23,511 bases of DNA, from the NCBI GenBank assembly GCA_963552605.1, contig CAUVKI010000031.1, positions 1 to 23,511 on the forward strand, written 5' to 3'. This document shows positions 8,530 through 15,187 of this stretch, in pieces. The number at the start of each line of letters is the position of its first letter. Position 1 is the stretch's first letter. The position numbers and the translations under genes were made by a program. The notes under the pieces were generated by a model that ran no database searches, was not told the origin of the DNA, and worked only from the letters and a program-made list of their open reading frames with translations. The stretch is from CAUVKI01 sp963552605. Lineage in GTDB: Bacteria; Bacillota; Clostridia; Tissierellales; Peptoniphilaceae.

Positions 8530-8877
8530 TTAGAACCCGGGAATATTAAGCCCCGGAATGTTAAGTCCGCCGGTAATCTGTCCCATCTCTCTCGCCATCA
8601 TCTTATCAGCCTGATTTAATCCGTCGTTTACCGCAACCAAAATTAAATCCTCAAGCATTTCCACATCGTCCAGCACTTCGGGATTGATTTTAATTTCAAT
8701 CAACTCCTTTTTGCCGTTCACTTTCGCAGTTATCGCACCGCCTCCTGCCGTTCCCGTAACTACGCTTTCCTCCATTTTAGCCTGAGCTTCTTCCATTTGT
8801 TTTTGCATCTTTTGAGCTTGACGCATCAAGTTGTTCATATTCCCGCCCATTCCCGGGAAACCGCCTTTTTTTGACAT
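8530..8877 (-). CDS. YbaB/EbfC-family nucleoid-associated protein
   Basis: A 115-residue protein with a glycine- and methionine-rich N-terminus (GFPGMGGNMNNLMRQAQKMQ), a helical stretch rich in Gln and Met, and the core VTGTAGGGAITAKVNGKKELIEIKI that marks the YbaB/EbfC fold. Family members form dimeric tweezers, bind DNA and may affect nucleoid structure; the precise role is unsettled. Position between dnaX and recR (9 and 2 nt gaps) is the classic context. The C-terminus is an unusual small repeat, GLNIPGLNIPGF. Confidence 0.95.
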   Translation of the reverse strand: MSKKGGFPGMGGNMNNLMRQAQKMQKQMEEAQAKMEESVVTGTAGGGAITAKVNGKKELIEIKINPEVLDDVEMLEDLILVAVNDGLNQADKMMAREMGQITGGLNIPGLNIPGF

Positions 8878-8886
8878 AATTCCTCC

Positions 8887-10557
8887 TTAGATTACAGTTA
8901 TATTTTCTTTTCCGAAGTACTCCGTTATTTCCTCCATATCATCGGAAGTTTCGGAAACTTCCGATATCGGAACTCCCTCATCAAGTCTCAATTTCATTTT
9001 TGCACCCAAACTTTTGCTAAGAGCTTTTTCCAAACTGCCAAGCTTCTCCTTCGGTGCGGCGATTTTGAGCCTTAATGGCGGTATCTTTCCTTTATCCAGA
9101 AAGATTGTGTTGTTTTCAACTTTAAGAACCTTCATCTCCCCGAGCACGGTTTTGGTCGGAGGCATTGTTTCAGCTATGACTTTTTGCCACGCTTCTATGA
9201 TTTCTTTTTCTTCGGGAGATTTTTCCACATTCTTTTCAATATCCAACGGCTCATCGGTTTTTTCCTCGAATCTTTCAGGAGTCTGAACTTCTTCGGTTTT
9301 CACATCTTCAGGAACTCCCAAAAAGACTTCCGTCTCCTCGTAATATAAAGGTTCAGGTTCATACTCCTCATCCTCAACTGCGGGTTTTAGAAAAAAACTC
9401 CTCTCTTCATTGCTGATTTTTTCTCCGCCGAAAGGGGCGGAAACCGGAGGAGCTTTGTGGAAATCGATGGTTTCCTCGAAACTCATAACCGAAACGAGCA
9501 ATGTCTCGAGAAGTATCCTCGGAACGCTTGAGCGTTTTATCAAGGCTTCCTTATCAATCATCAGAGAAAGCACTTCCTCTATCTTTGATTTCTCCACCCT
9601 CTCCGTTATCTCCACAATAGAATTAAAAATGGAATCCGTAAGGCTCAGAATAGGTTTTGCTCCCTCTCCCAACAGCTTAACAATTAAAACGGCTCTGAAA
9701 CTTCTCATAAGATCCTTATAAAGCACTAAAATATCCTTGCCCGCATTATCCGCCGCCTCTATTCCCAAAAGGGCTTCAGGATTTGAAATGAGTACGGCTT
9801 TTGCGATTTTGAATAGGGCTTCATCACTTAGCGAGCCGAAAATTTCCGCAGCGTTCTCCTCGGTTATCACATCGGGGCAAAAGGTCAAAAATCTCTCAAG
9901 GATTGAAAGAGAATCTCTGACGGAGCCCCCCGCCTCCCTGACAATCATATTGAGGGCTTGGGGCTCGATTTCTTTTTTTTCGTCCTTGAGGATATTGAGG
10001 ATATTGTCAGAAAGCACTTTCTCGGAAACTCTTGAAAAATCGAAACGCTGACATCTTGAAAGAATTGTGTCTGGAAGCTTTTCGGGCTCGGTCGTAGCCA
10101 AAATAAAAATCAAAAAATCCGCAGGTTCTTCAAGAGTTTTGAGCAAAGCATTAAACGCCTCAGAGGTCAGCATATGCACTTCGTCCACTATATAGCACTT
10201 ATATTTTCCGTGAGACGGAGGATATACGGACATCTCCTTCAAATCTCTTATATCCTGTATGGTGCGTTTGCTCGCCGCATCCATTTCCAAAATGTCCATG
10301 GTTTCACCCGAAAGTATCGCACGACAGGTTTTGCATTCATTGCAGGGATTACCGTTTATCGGATTTTCGCAATTTATTGCACGGCTCAAAATCAAAGCGG
10401 TTGAAGTCTTTCCCGTTCCTCTGTCTCCCGAAAAGAGATAGGCATGAGAGATATTATTGCTTATGACCTGATTTTTCAAAGTTCTTACTATTATATTTTG
10501 ACCCAAGACTTCATCAAAGGTTTTGGGTCGGCGCACTCTGTATAGAGTTTTGGGCAT
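8887..10557 (-). CDS. dnaX: DNA polymerase III subunits gamma/tau
   Basis: A 556-residue clamp-loader ATPase that loads the beta sliding clamp and, in the tau form, couples polymerase to helicase. Seen directly: Walker A GDRGTGKT (44-51), zinc cysteines C63, C72, C75 and C78, Walker B with DEVH (125-128), and the SRC motif (167-169) that supplies the arginine finger. An acidic, low-complexity linker (about 385-455) precedes a C-terminal domain, so this is tau length. ATG at 10557 follows AAGGAG. It is 12 nt after the transporter gene and is followed by ybaB-recR. An 85-bp fragment of its beginning is duplicated at 13686-13770. Confidence 0.95.
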   Translation of the reverse strand: MPKTLYRVRRPKTFDEVLGQNIIVRTLKNQVISNNISHAYLFSGDRGTGKTSTALILSRAINCENPINGNPCNECKTCRAILSGETMDILEMDAASKRTIQDIRDLKEMSVYPPSHGKYKCYIVDEVHMLTSEAFNALLKTLEEPADFLIFILATTEPEKLPDTILSRCQRFDFSRVSEKVLSDNILNILKDEKKEIEPQALNMIVREAGGSVRDSLSILERFLTFCPDVITEENAAEIFGSLSDEALFKIAKAVLISNPEALLGIEAADNAGKDILVLYKDLMRSFRAVLIVKLLGEGAKPILSLTDSIFNSIVEITERVEKSKIEEVLSLMIDKEALIKRSSVPRILLETLLVSVMSFEETIDFHKAPPVSAPFGGEKISNEERSFFLKPAVEDEEYEPEPLYYEETEVFLGVPEDVKTEEVQTPERFEEKTDEPLDIEKNVEKSPEEKEIIEAWQKVIAETMPPTKTVLGEMKVLKVENNTIFLDKGKIPPLRLKIAAPKEKLGSLEKALSKSLGAKMKLRLDEGVPISEVSETSDDMEEITEYFGKENITVI

Positions 10558-10569
10558 AGCATACTCCTT

Positions 10570-11427
10570 TTAAGTTTTTTTCTTTGCAGGCAAGTTGGCT
10601 ATTATTATTGCACAAAAACAAATTGCAGCACCTACTATAAGCTTAAATGAAACCGGTTCTTTCAAAAATATTATTCCGAGCATTCCCCCGAATACGGTTT
10701 CAAGGCTCAATATGATTGAAGCAATGTTTGAACTTACATGCCTTTGAGCAATGTTTTGCAAGGGGAGTGCAAGGAGAGTACAAAAAATCGTGAGGTAGAC
10801 CAAAAATCCGTAAGGAGCCAACTCGACGGGAAGAGGTGACGGCTTAAATATTGAAACTATATTTGCCAAAACCGCCACGGTTCCCAGCTGAACAGTGCTT
10901 AGAACCAAAGGATCCGCCTTTGAGGACCAAATTTCGACTATGTAAATATAGTAGGCATAAAAAAATGTACTTATGAGGGTCAGCATATCTCCCAAATTCA
11001 GGTTTGAGAAATCGTTCATTCCGCTTATTATGGAAATTCCGAAAAAACATAGAAACGCTGCAAAAATTTCTTTCGGCTTCGGATATTTTTTATTCAGTAC
11101 AAACGAAAAAAATGGAACAAGCACCACATATGCACCTGTCAAAAAAGCCTGCTTGGACGAGTCGGTATAGATTGTTCCGGTCTGATTGATTAAATACGCA
11201 AGAAAAATCACCGTACCCATTCCTATTGCGGCACGATAAACTTCTTTGCTTGTGCCTTTAAATCTCTTATGGTATATTAGAAACAGGATAAGTGACGCTG
11301 CTGAAAATCTGATAGCGATAACCCGTATCGGCGTGAAATATCCCAAGATGTATTTAGTAATCGGGTAGGTCGAGCCCCAAAGAAACGAACACAAAAAAAT
11401 CATCATAACGTACCCTATGTTTTTCAC
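10570..11427 (-). CDS. EamA/DMT-family transporter
   Basis: A 285-residue integral membrane protein with about ten hydrophobic segments. It begins MIFLCSFLWGSTYPITKY, a hallmark of the drug/metabolite transporter superfamily, and has the two-fold EamA layout; the second half contains LSLETVFGGMLGIIFLKEPVS. Members export amino acids, metabolites or drugs; the substrate is unknown here. The start is GTG with GAGGTGAT upstream and a TATAAT-like -10 at 11445-11450. It is the first gene of the dnaX run. The duplicated dnaX fragment at 13686-13770 has no transporter beside it, so this gene may have been inserted here or lost there. Confidence 0.88.
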   Translation of the reverse strand: MKNIGYVMMIFLCSFLWGSTYPITKYILGYFTPIRVIAIRFSAASLILFLIYHKRFKGTSKEVYRAAIGMGTVIFLAYLINQTGTIYTDSSKQAFLTGAYVVLVPFFSFVLNKKYPKPKEIFAAFLCFFGISIISGMNDFSNLNLGDMLTLISTFFYAYYIYIVEIWSSKADPLVLSTVQLGTVAVLANIVSIFKPSPLPVELAPYGFLVYLTIFCTLLALPLQNIAQRHVSSNIASIILSLETVFGGMLGIIFLKEPVSFKLIVGAAICFCAIIIANLPAKKKT

Positions 11428-11444
11428 AAAATCACCTCTCTGTA

Positions 11445-11450
11445 ATTATA
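11445..11450 (-). promoter_or_regulatory. Putative -10 element for transporter-dnaX operon
   Basis: A perfect TATAAT on the minus strand lies 17 nt upstream of the GTG start codon in the 82-bp divergent gap. No good -35 hexamer is found at 15-19 nt, so the assignment is tentative. Confidence 0.4.
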
Positions 11451-11482
11451 ACAAATTTTTTGCAGTTAAGGCTTTCAAAAAA

Positions 11483-11999
11483 TCAAAAAAAACTTAAGGA
11501 GCAAAAAAAATGATTTCTCTGATTGCGGCATATGACAGAAATTTCTTGATAGGAAATAAAAATAAACTCCCATGGAACATTCCGGGTGAGCTTGAAAGGT
11601 TTAAAAATCTCACCACGAATAATGTCGTTTTGCTAGGAAGAAAAACTTTTGAGGGAATGAAACCTCTTAAAAATCGTTTGACCTTGGTTATCACTCATAG
11701 CCCTTTGAGAGTTTCGACTGAAAATCTGCGTTTCGTTTCGTCCGTCGAAGAAGCCGTAAAAATTTCAAGGGAGCTTAAAAAAAATTTATACATAGCGGGA
11801 GGGGCAGAAGTTTACTCTCAAGCACTTCCCCTTTGCGAAAGGCTTTTTATAACGGAGATAGACGAGGAATTTTTCGGTGATACCTATTTCCCCAAATTTG
11901 ATGAGAGCGGTTTTGAAAAATCCGTTGACTTTGTTTGTGAGGGAGAGATTAAGTATAAATATCTCACTTATGTGAGAAAATACTGCTGAAGAAAAAAAT
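11483..11999 (+). repeat. Direct repeat copy 1 (517 bp, whole reductase gene)
   Basis: Positions 11483-11999 recur at 13868-14384 in the same orientation with a constant offset of 2385. By eye I find a single mismatch (11981 T, 14366 G). The repeat begins 27 bases before the start codon and ends 10 bases after the stop, so it spans exactly one gene with its ribosome site. No inverted ends or transposase accompany it. Confidence 0.92.
11510..11989 (+). CDS. folA: Dihydrofolate reductase, copy 1
   Basis: A 159-residue DHFR that reduces dihydrofolate to tetrahydrofolate with NADPH; it is the target of trimethoprim. The fold signatures are present: MISLIAAYDRNFLIG, LPWNIPGELERF with the acidic catalytic residue as Glu27 (Asp27 in E. 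coli), the LLGRKTFEGM cofactor loop and IAGGAEVYSQALP (95-107). The ribosome site AAGGAG lies 9 nt before ATG. It diverges from the transporter-dnaX operon and converges on an exported-protein gene. An almost identical second copy lies 2.4 kb away and differs only at residue 158 (Tyr here, Asp there). Confidence 0.94.
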   Translation: MISLIAAYDRNFLIGNKNKLPWNIPGELERFKNLTTNNVVLLGRKTFEGMKPLKNRLTLVITHSPLRVSTENLRFVSSVEEAVKISRELKKNLYIAGGAEVYSQALPLCERLFITEIDEEFFGDTYFPKFDESGFEKSVDFVCEGEIKYKYLTYVRKYC

Positions 12000-12022
12000 T
12001 GAAGGATAAGTGTTCTAAGCAC

Positions 12023-12060
12023 AAAAAAAAGGAGAGATTGATTTCAATCTCTCTTTTTTA
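12023..12060. terminator. Bidirectional Rho-independent terminator
   Basis: An A-run, the stem GAGAGATTGA/TCAATCTCTC (12032-12041 with 12044-12053) and a T-run serve both the plus-strand reductase and the convergent minus-strand gene, whose stop codon (12044-12046) lies inside the right arm. Confidence 0.8.
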
Positions 12061-12787
12061 TCTGGAAACCTCCACCATAAAGGTTGTAACCATCTTCCGA
12101 CCGTTTAGGTTGCTTAGATTTTATATACTTCACAAACTCATCGAAGGTGCAGCTTTCTCTTTCATCTCTCTCTCCGAACTTAAACAGATCCTTATATCGA
12201 TACGCATGCCATGATTTCTGAACGGCAGTTATATCAAAGCAGGGAAACACGAGAGAATTTTTGCAGTCAAGCAAGAAATATTCATCGAAAATCACATCCA
12301 TCTTCAAGAGTTTAAAGTCCTTCATCTCTTCCACGGTTCTTGAGCTTTCAAATGCTCTAAGCTTCTCAACAAAATTCTTGGAATCTCCTCCAAACTTAAC
12401 AAATCTGTAAGAATTTTTAGAACCGGGCTTAAGTCCAACTGCAATAAAAGATTCCGCAACGCCGTTAATCTCGGTTACAAATTCCCACACACCCCTATCT
12501 ACCGGCACAAGCTTATCCTCTTTTATAAACTTATCCCAGTCAGGAGTATGTATCTTTCTGCCTCTTCCCAACCTGAACCTTCGCACATCACCGTCTAATT
12601 TTAAATCGGGACTTCTTCTTACCAAATCTCTTACAAACTGCAGATCGCCTCCTGCAGCTATTATTGCAGCCTTGGGAACTTCCGATTGCTCAAACTCCAA
12701 ATCTTCATACACATCTTTGCTCGCAGCATATGAAATAGCTGTAAGAGTGAATAATATTGCAAAGACTGAAAAAAATACCTTTCTCAT
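12044..12787 (-). CDS. Exported protein of unknown function, partner gene of cysteine protease
   Basis: A 247-residue protein I do not recognise. A clear Sec signal peptide (positive MRK, hydrophobic FFSVFAILFTLTAI) ends at SYA about residue 21, so the mature protein is likely outside the membrane. The rest is charged and globular, with no membrane anchor, lipobox or cell-wall sorting signal. A basic stretch is visible (VRRFRLGRGRKIH), then a segment GVWEFVTEINGVAESFIAVG that looks like a beta-hairpin. There are three cysteines. It has a strong AAAGGAG ribosome site and lies 24 nt downstream of the protease gene, so the two are surely cotranscribed. A role as chaperone, inhibitor or substrate of the protease is a guess from context only. 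Confidence 0.75.
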   Translation of the reverse strand: MRKVFFSVFAILFTLTAISYAASKDVYEDLEFEQSEVPKAAIIAAGGDLQFVRDLVRRSPDLKLDGDVRRFRLGRGRKIHTPDWDKFIKEDKLVPVDRGVWEFVTEINGVAESFIAVGLKPGSKNSYRFVKFGGDSKNFVEKLRAFESSRTVEEMKDFKLLKMDVIFDEYFLLDCKNSLVFPCFDITAVQKSWHAYRYKDLFKFGERDERESCTFDEFVKYIKSKQPKRSEDGYNLYGGGFQIKKRD

Positions 12788-12811
12788 TCTTTTTCTCCTT
12801 TCCGTTTTAAA

Positions 12812-13363
12812 TCACCTGAAATCGTATATCGTGTCTGCCCAATAATGCCAGTATGCATATCCGCCCCTTACATCATTATAATCCAGCAAATAAAATCTGC
12901 CGGTTGCGGGATCCATAATTGACACACAGTCCATGCCTGTGGGGAGCATTGCATATCCATTAGCAAGCACCATGTGTCCTTCATTCCCTCCCCAAAGAAG
13001 CATACCTATGATTACAGGTCTTCTACGGATGGATATCTCAGCCTTTATGGAATCGAAATTCAAGTAAGACCCTATCACCCGTGAATCGACGCCGTAATAC
13101 CTCAGTCCGCGTGCCACATCATATGGATTTGCCATTATGTCATACACACCTCCAAAAGTTGCTCTGCAAAAATCCGACTGAGATACATATATGCCGAAAT
13201 AATCCAGCACGGATTGACTGCATGCCGCCCAACACCAATTGCTTTTCTCTTGCTTTACCGGCAAAACCCTGATAAAATCATTCATAGGATACGCATGCAC
13301 AACGCAGGTGCTAAAAACCATAACCAGAACAACCAACAAAATTAAAATCTTCTTTGCTTTCAT
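12812..13363 (-). CDS. Secreted papain-like cysteine protease (WCWA type, C70/C39-like)
   Basis: A 183-residue secreted protein with a signal peptide (MKAKK, then a hydrophobic run, cleavage near VVHA at residue 24). The mature part opens with KQEKSNWCWAACSQSVLDYF, the pattern of papain-fold peptidases such as the AvrRpt2/C70 and C39-like groups. The expected catalytic set is visible: Q38 (oxyanion, six before the Cys), C44, H130 in EGHMVLANGY and D151 in IMDPATGR. Only about a dozen residues separate the signal peptide from Q38, so there is no inhibitory propeptide. ATG at 13363 is chosen over 13390 because GGAGG stands at proper spacing. It is the first gene of a two-gene unit with its own promoter and structured leader. 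Peptidase activity is inferred; a non-proteolytic relative is possible. Confidence 0.83.
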   Translation of the reverse strand: MKAKKILILLVVLVMVFSTCVVHAYPMNDFIRVLPVKQEKSNWCWAACSQSVLDYFGIYVSQSDFCRATFGGVYDIMANPYDVARGLRYYGVDSRVIGSYLNFDSIKAEISIRRRPVIIGMLLWGGNEGHMVLANGYAMLPTGMDCVSIMDPATGRFYLLDYNDVRGGYAYWHYWADTIYDFR

Positions 13364-13410
13364 GGATACCCTCCTTTCCAAAAACAACACCGTCTACTCT
13401 TACTCTCCGA

Positions 13411-13443
13411 GAATTTCAATGCCAAGATACAGCAATGAAATTC
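13411..13443 (-). promoter_or_regulatory. Hairpin in protease mRNA leader
   Basis: Arms 13411-13422 and 13432-13443 pair at 11 of 12 positions around a 9-nt loop. No U-run follows on the minus strand, so it is not a classical terminator. It sits between a four-codon leader frame and the protease ribosome site, where RNA structure could influence expression. A specific mechanism is not shown. Confidence 0.45.
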
Positions 13444-13450
13444 TTGATAC

Positions 13451-13465
13451 CTACAAAAATTTCAT
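13451..13465 (-). CDS. Possible four-codon leader peptide (MKFL)
   Basis: Within the protease leader, an unusually strong purine-rich ribosome site (AAAGGGGGGAGC, 13470-13481) stands 3 nt before ATG, followed by three codons and TAG. The strength of the ribosome site is what makes it notable; the frame is too short to judge otherwise. It could be a regulatory upstream frame or a decayed gene start. Confidence 0.3.
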   Translation of the reverse strand: MKFL

Positions 13466-13553
13466 AATGCTCCCCCCTTTCTTAAGTAATCACACTCCCA
13501 AATGCAGAGTCTGATTTCAACCCCCGTAACACGACATTTCTCTCTCAATGGAG

Positions 13554-13582
13554 AGTATAAATTATCCAAAGAAACAAAACAA
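13554..13582 (-). promoter_or_regulatory. Promoter of protease-partner unit
   Basis: On the minus strand TTGTTT (13577-13582) and TATACT (13554-13559) are 17 nt apart. A dyad CTCTC/GAGAG (13542-13546, 13551-13555) overlaps the -10 edge and likely start site, a place where a repressor could act. The predicted leader is about 180 nt long. Confidence 0.6.
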
Positions 13583-13607
13583 GCTTTATTTTTTATTTCA
13601 CACATAA

Positions 13608-13628
13608 AATGTTTTTATGAAAAACATT
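13608..13628. promoter_or_regulatory. Perfect 9-3-9 palindrome upstream of protease promoter
   Basis: AATGTTTTT and AAAAACATT flank ATG, ending about 25 bp upstream of the -35 element. Symmetric AT-rich sites at this position often bind regulators, but no cognate protein is visible. It lacks the GC stem and U-run of a terminator. Confidence 0.4.
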
Positions 13629-13685
13629 GTAATTGTAAAAATATTTAAATAATAAATTGTAGGGTACGCTTGCTTTCTGCATCTA

Positions 13686-13770
13686 TATTATATTCTGACC
13701 CGAGACTTCATCAAAGGTTTTGGGGTGGCGCACTCGGTATAGAGTTTTAGGCATAGCATACTCCTTTTAA
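13686..13770 (-). pseudogene. Truncated dnaX 5' fragment
   Basis: These 85 bases align without gaps to 10489-10573, the ribosome site and first 23 codons of dnaX, with six substitutions. The start (13754), the ribosome site and the peptide beginning MPKTLYRVRHPKTFDEV survive, with two changes (R10H and L18S). A TAG follows after codon 23 and the rest of the gene is absent. Homology stops at the transporter stop codon on the other side. It is a relic of duplication or of recombination with a related chromosome, and it points toward the protease unit. Confidence 0.88.
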
Positions 13771-13867
13771 AATTACATTCTGTTTCCTGCGATAGCATTG
13801 TACCTTTAGATCTTTTATGATAGACTGGAAATGAGAACTGTAATAATATTCAGCATGCGATCAAGCC
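13771..13867. other. Spacer between dnaX fragment and second reductase copy
   Basis: These 97 bases have no counterpart elsewhere in the window; in the first locus the transporter gene occupies this place. They should hold the promoter of the second reductase gene. Only weak candidates are visible (TTGTAC at about 13798 with TAGACT 17 nt later), so nothing firm is claimed. Confidence 0.4.
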
Positions 13868-14384
13868 TCAAAAAAAACTTAAGGAGCAAAAAAAATGATT
13901 TCTCTGATTGCGGCATATGACAGAAATTTCTTGATAGGAAATAAAAATAAACTCCCATGGAACATTCCGGGTGAGCTTGAAAGGTTTAAAAATCTCACCA
14001 CGAATAATGTCGTTTTGCTAGGAAGAAAAACTTTTGAGGGAATGAAACCTCTTAAAAATCGTTTGACCTTGGTTATCACTCATAGCCCTTTGAGAGTTTC
14101 GACTGAAAATCTGCGTTTCGTTTCGTCCGTCGAAGAAGCCGTAAAAATTTCAAGGGAGCTTAAAAAAAATTTATACATAGCGGGAGGGGCAGAAGTTTAC
14201 TCTCAAGCACTTCCCCTTTGCGAAAGGCTTTTTATAACGGAGATAGACGAGGAATTTTTCGGTGATACCTATTTCCCCAAATTTGATGAGAGCGGTTTTG
14301 AAAAATCCGTTGACTTTGTTTGTGAGGGAGAGATTAAGTATAAATATCTCACTTATGTGAGAAAAGACTGCTGAAGAAAAAAAT
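13868..14384 (+). repeat. Direct repeat copy 2 (517 bp, whole reductase gene)
   Basis: Same orientation and limits as 11483-11999, with one mismatch seen at 14366. With copy 1 it brackets the protease unit and the dnaX fragment, leaving a 1868-bp insert between the two copies. Confidence 0.92.
13895..14374 (+). CDS. folA: Dihydrofolate reductase, copy 2
   Basis: A complete 159-residue DHFR identical to the copy at 11510 except for Asp158 in place of Tyr158, the next-to-last residue and far from the active-site motifs. It keeps the ribosome site and is followed by its own hairpin terminator, so it is probably functional. Because the repeated DNA starts only 27 bases before the ATG, the two genes must use different promoters and may be expressed differently. 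Extra copies of this gene can raise trimethoprim tolerance by dosage; whether that drove the duplication is unknown. Confidence 0.93.
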   Translation: MISLIAAYDRNFLIGNKNKLPWNIPGELERFKNLTTNNVVLLGRKTFEGMKPLKNRLTLVITHSPLRVSTENLRFVSSVEEAVKISRELKKNLYIAGGAEVYSQALPLCERLFITEIDEEFFGDTYFPKFDESGFEKSVDFVCEGEIKYKYLTYVRKDC

Positions 14385-14407
14385 GCGGAATCCGCACTTT
14401 TATTTCG
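14378..14407 (+). terminator. Terminator after second reductase copy
   Basis: A TGCGG/CCGCA stem with a 3-nt loop (14384-14396) is followed by CTTTTATTT and preceded by an A-run. It begins about 10 nt after the stop codon. Confidence 0.65.
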
Positions 14408-14434
14408 ACAATCGGATGGGAAGGAGGAACGCCA

Positions 14435-14966
14435 ATGGAATTTAGCAGAAAGCAATATATGAAACAATTGATTTCCAAAATGAATAACGGAAGAGTGAAA
14501 ATCATTACAGGATTGCGTCGTTCCGGCAAGTCCTATCTGTTGTTTCAATTATTTGTAGAATATCTTCGTGAAAATAATGTATCGGAGGATCGGATCCTAT
14601 GCCTTGCCTTGGATGAACTTGCAAATGCAAAATATCGGGATCCTTTTGAATTGGATCGATATATCCGAGCGAAGATTGCGGACTCGAAAAAATGGCATTA
14701 TGTTTTAATTGATGAGATACAATAAAAGGTTGGAAGTAGATTTTGTTGTAAACCGCAGCAATCGGCGTTTTTATATTCAGTCGGCATTGTCCGTTTCTGA
14801 GCCGGAAAAGAGAAAACAAGAGATTGCCTTCTTAATCCGTATCCCGGATTCTTTCCATAAAATTGTGGTTGTCCGCGATTATATCAAGCCATGGAGAGAT
14901 GATAACGGGATTTTGTACATCGGTGTGGAAGAATTTCTGTTAAATGACGATGCAATAGGGTTATGA
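14435..14966 (+). pseudogene. Internally deleted ATPase/DUF4143 gene
   Basis: The 5' part encodes the start of an AAA_14-type ATPase: Walker A GLRRSGKSY near residues 26-34 and the Walker B end VLIDEIQ, where it meets a stop (14723-14725). The second part (about 14724-14966, another frame) encodes the C-terminal end of the same family, DUF4143: KRLEVDFVVNRSN, then FYIQSALSVSEPEKRKQEI. Intact members are usually about 400 residues, so roughly half, including the rest of the ATPase and the linker, has been lost by one deletion with a frame change at the junction near 14715-14730. GGAGG still precedes the start. It is almost surely non-functional and marks unstable DNA beside the duplicated reductase. 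Confidence 0.82.
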
Positions 14967-15045
14967 CGGGAATCTTGGAGACAAGCTTTATTTAAAATAG
15001 ACTGTACTTTCTAAGTATGACTTAAGCATTGATGTCCTGCCAATT

Positions 15046-15075
15046 AAAAAACTCCCTTAACTTGGGAGTTTTTTT
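15046..15075. terminator. Bidirectional Rho-independent terminator
   Basis: A perfect 11-bp stem AAAAAACTCCC/GGGAGTTTTTT (15046-15056 with 15064-15074) has a 7-nt loop and ends in T's. It insulates the acetyltransferase operon from the rearranged segment to its left. Confidence 0.85.
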
Positions 15076-15140
15076 AATCCTCAACCTTAACCGTGATTTA
15101 TTGCAAAAACAACACTCTGTCCAAATAAGTCCGTTTATGG

Positions 15141-15146
15141 TAGTAT
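15141..15146 (+). promoter_or_regulatory. Putative extended -10 for acetyltransferase-ABC-F operon
   Basis: TAGTAT preceded by TGG forms an extended -10 about 40 nt before the start codon. No strong -35 exists at the right distance (TTGCAA at 15101 is too far). Tentative. Confidence 0.35.
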
Positions 15147-15187
15147 GTTCATAGGTCATTAAAAAATCGATAACGAAAGGAAAAGGA

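Noticed and set aside
9973..9980. A8 run (minus strand) in dnaX as a programmed frameshift site for gamma protein
   Set aside because: It falls near residue 196, inside the ATPase core, not after domain III where functional slippage sites occur. No supporting hairpin was noticed.
13451..13514. Riboswitch in the protease leader
   Set aside because: The hairpin and short frame match no riboswitch class I can recognise, and no expression platform with a terminator is visible. Kept only as generic leader structure.
11483..14384. Composite transposon or insertion sequence
   Set aside because: No transposase, terminal inverted repeats or target-site duplication were found. The repeats are exact gene units, so recombination explains them better.
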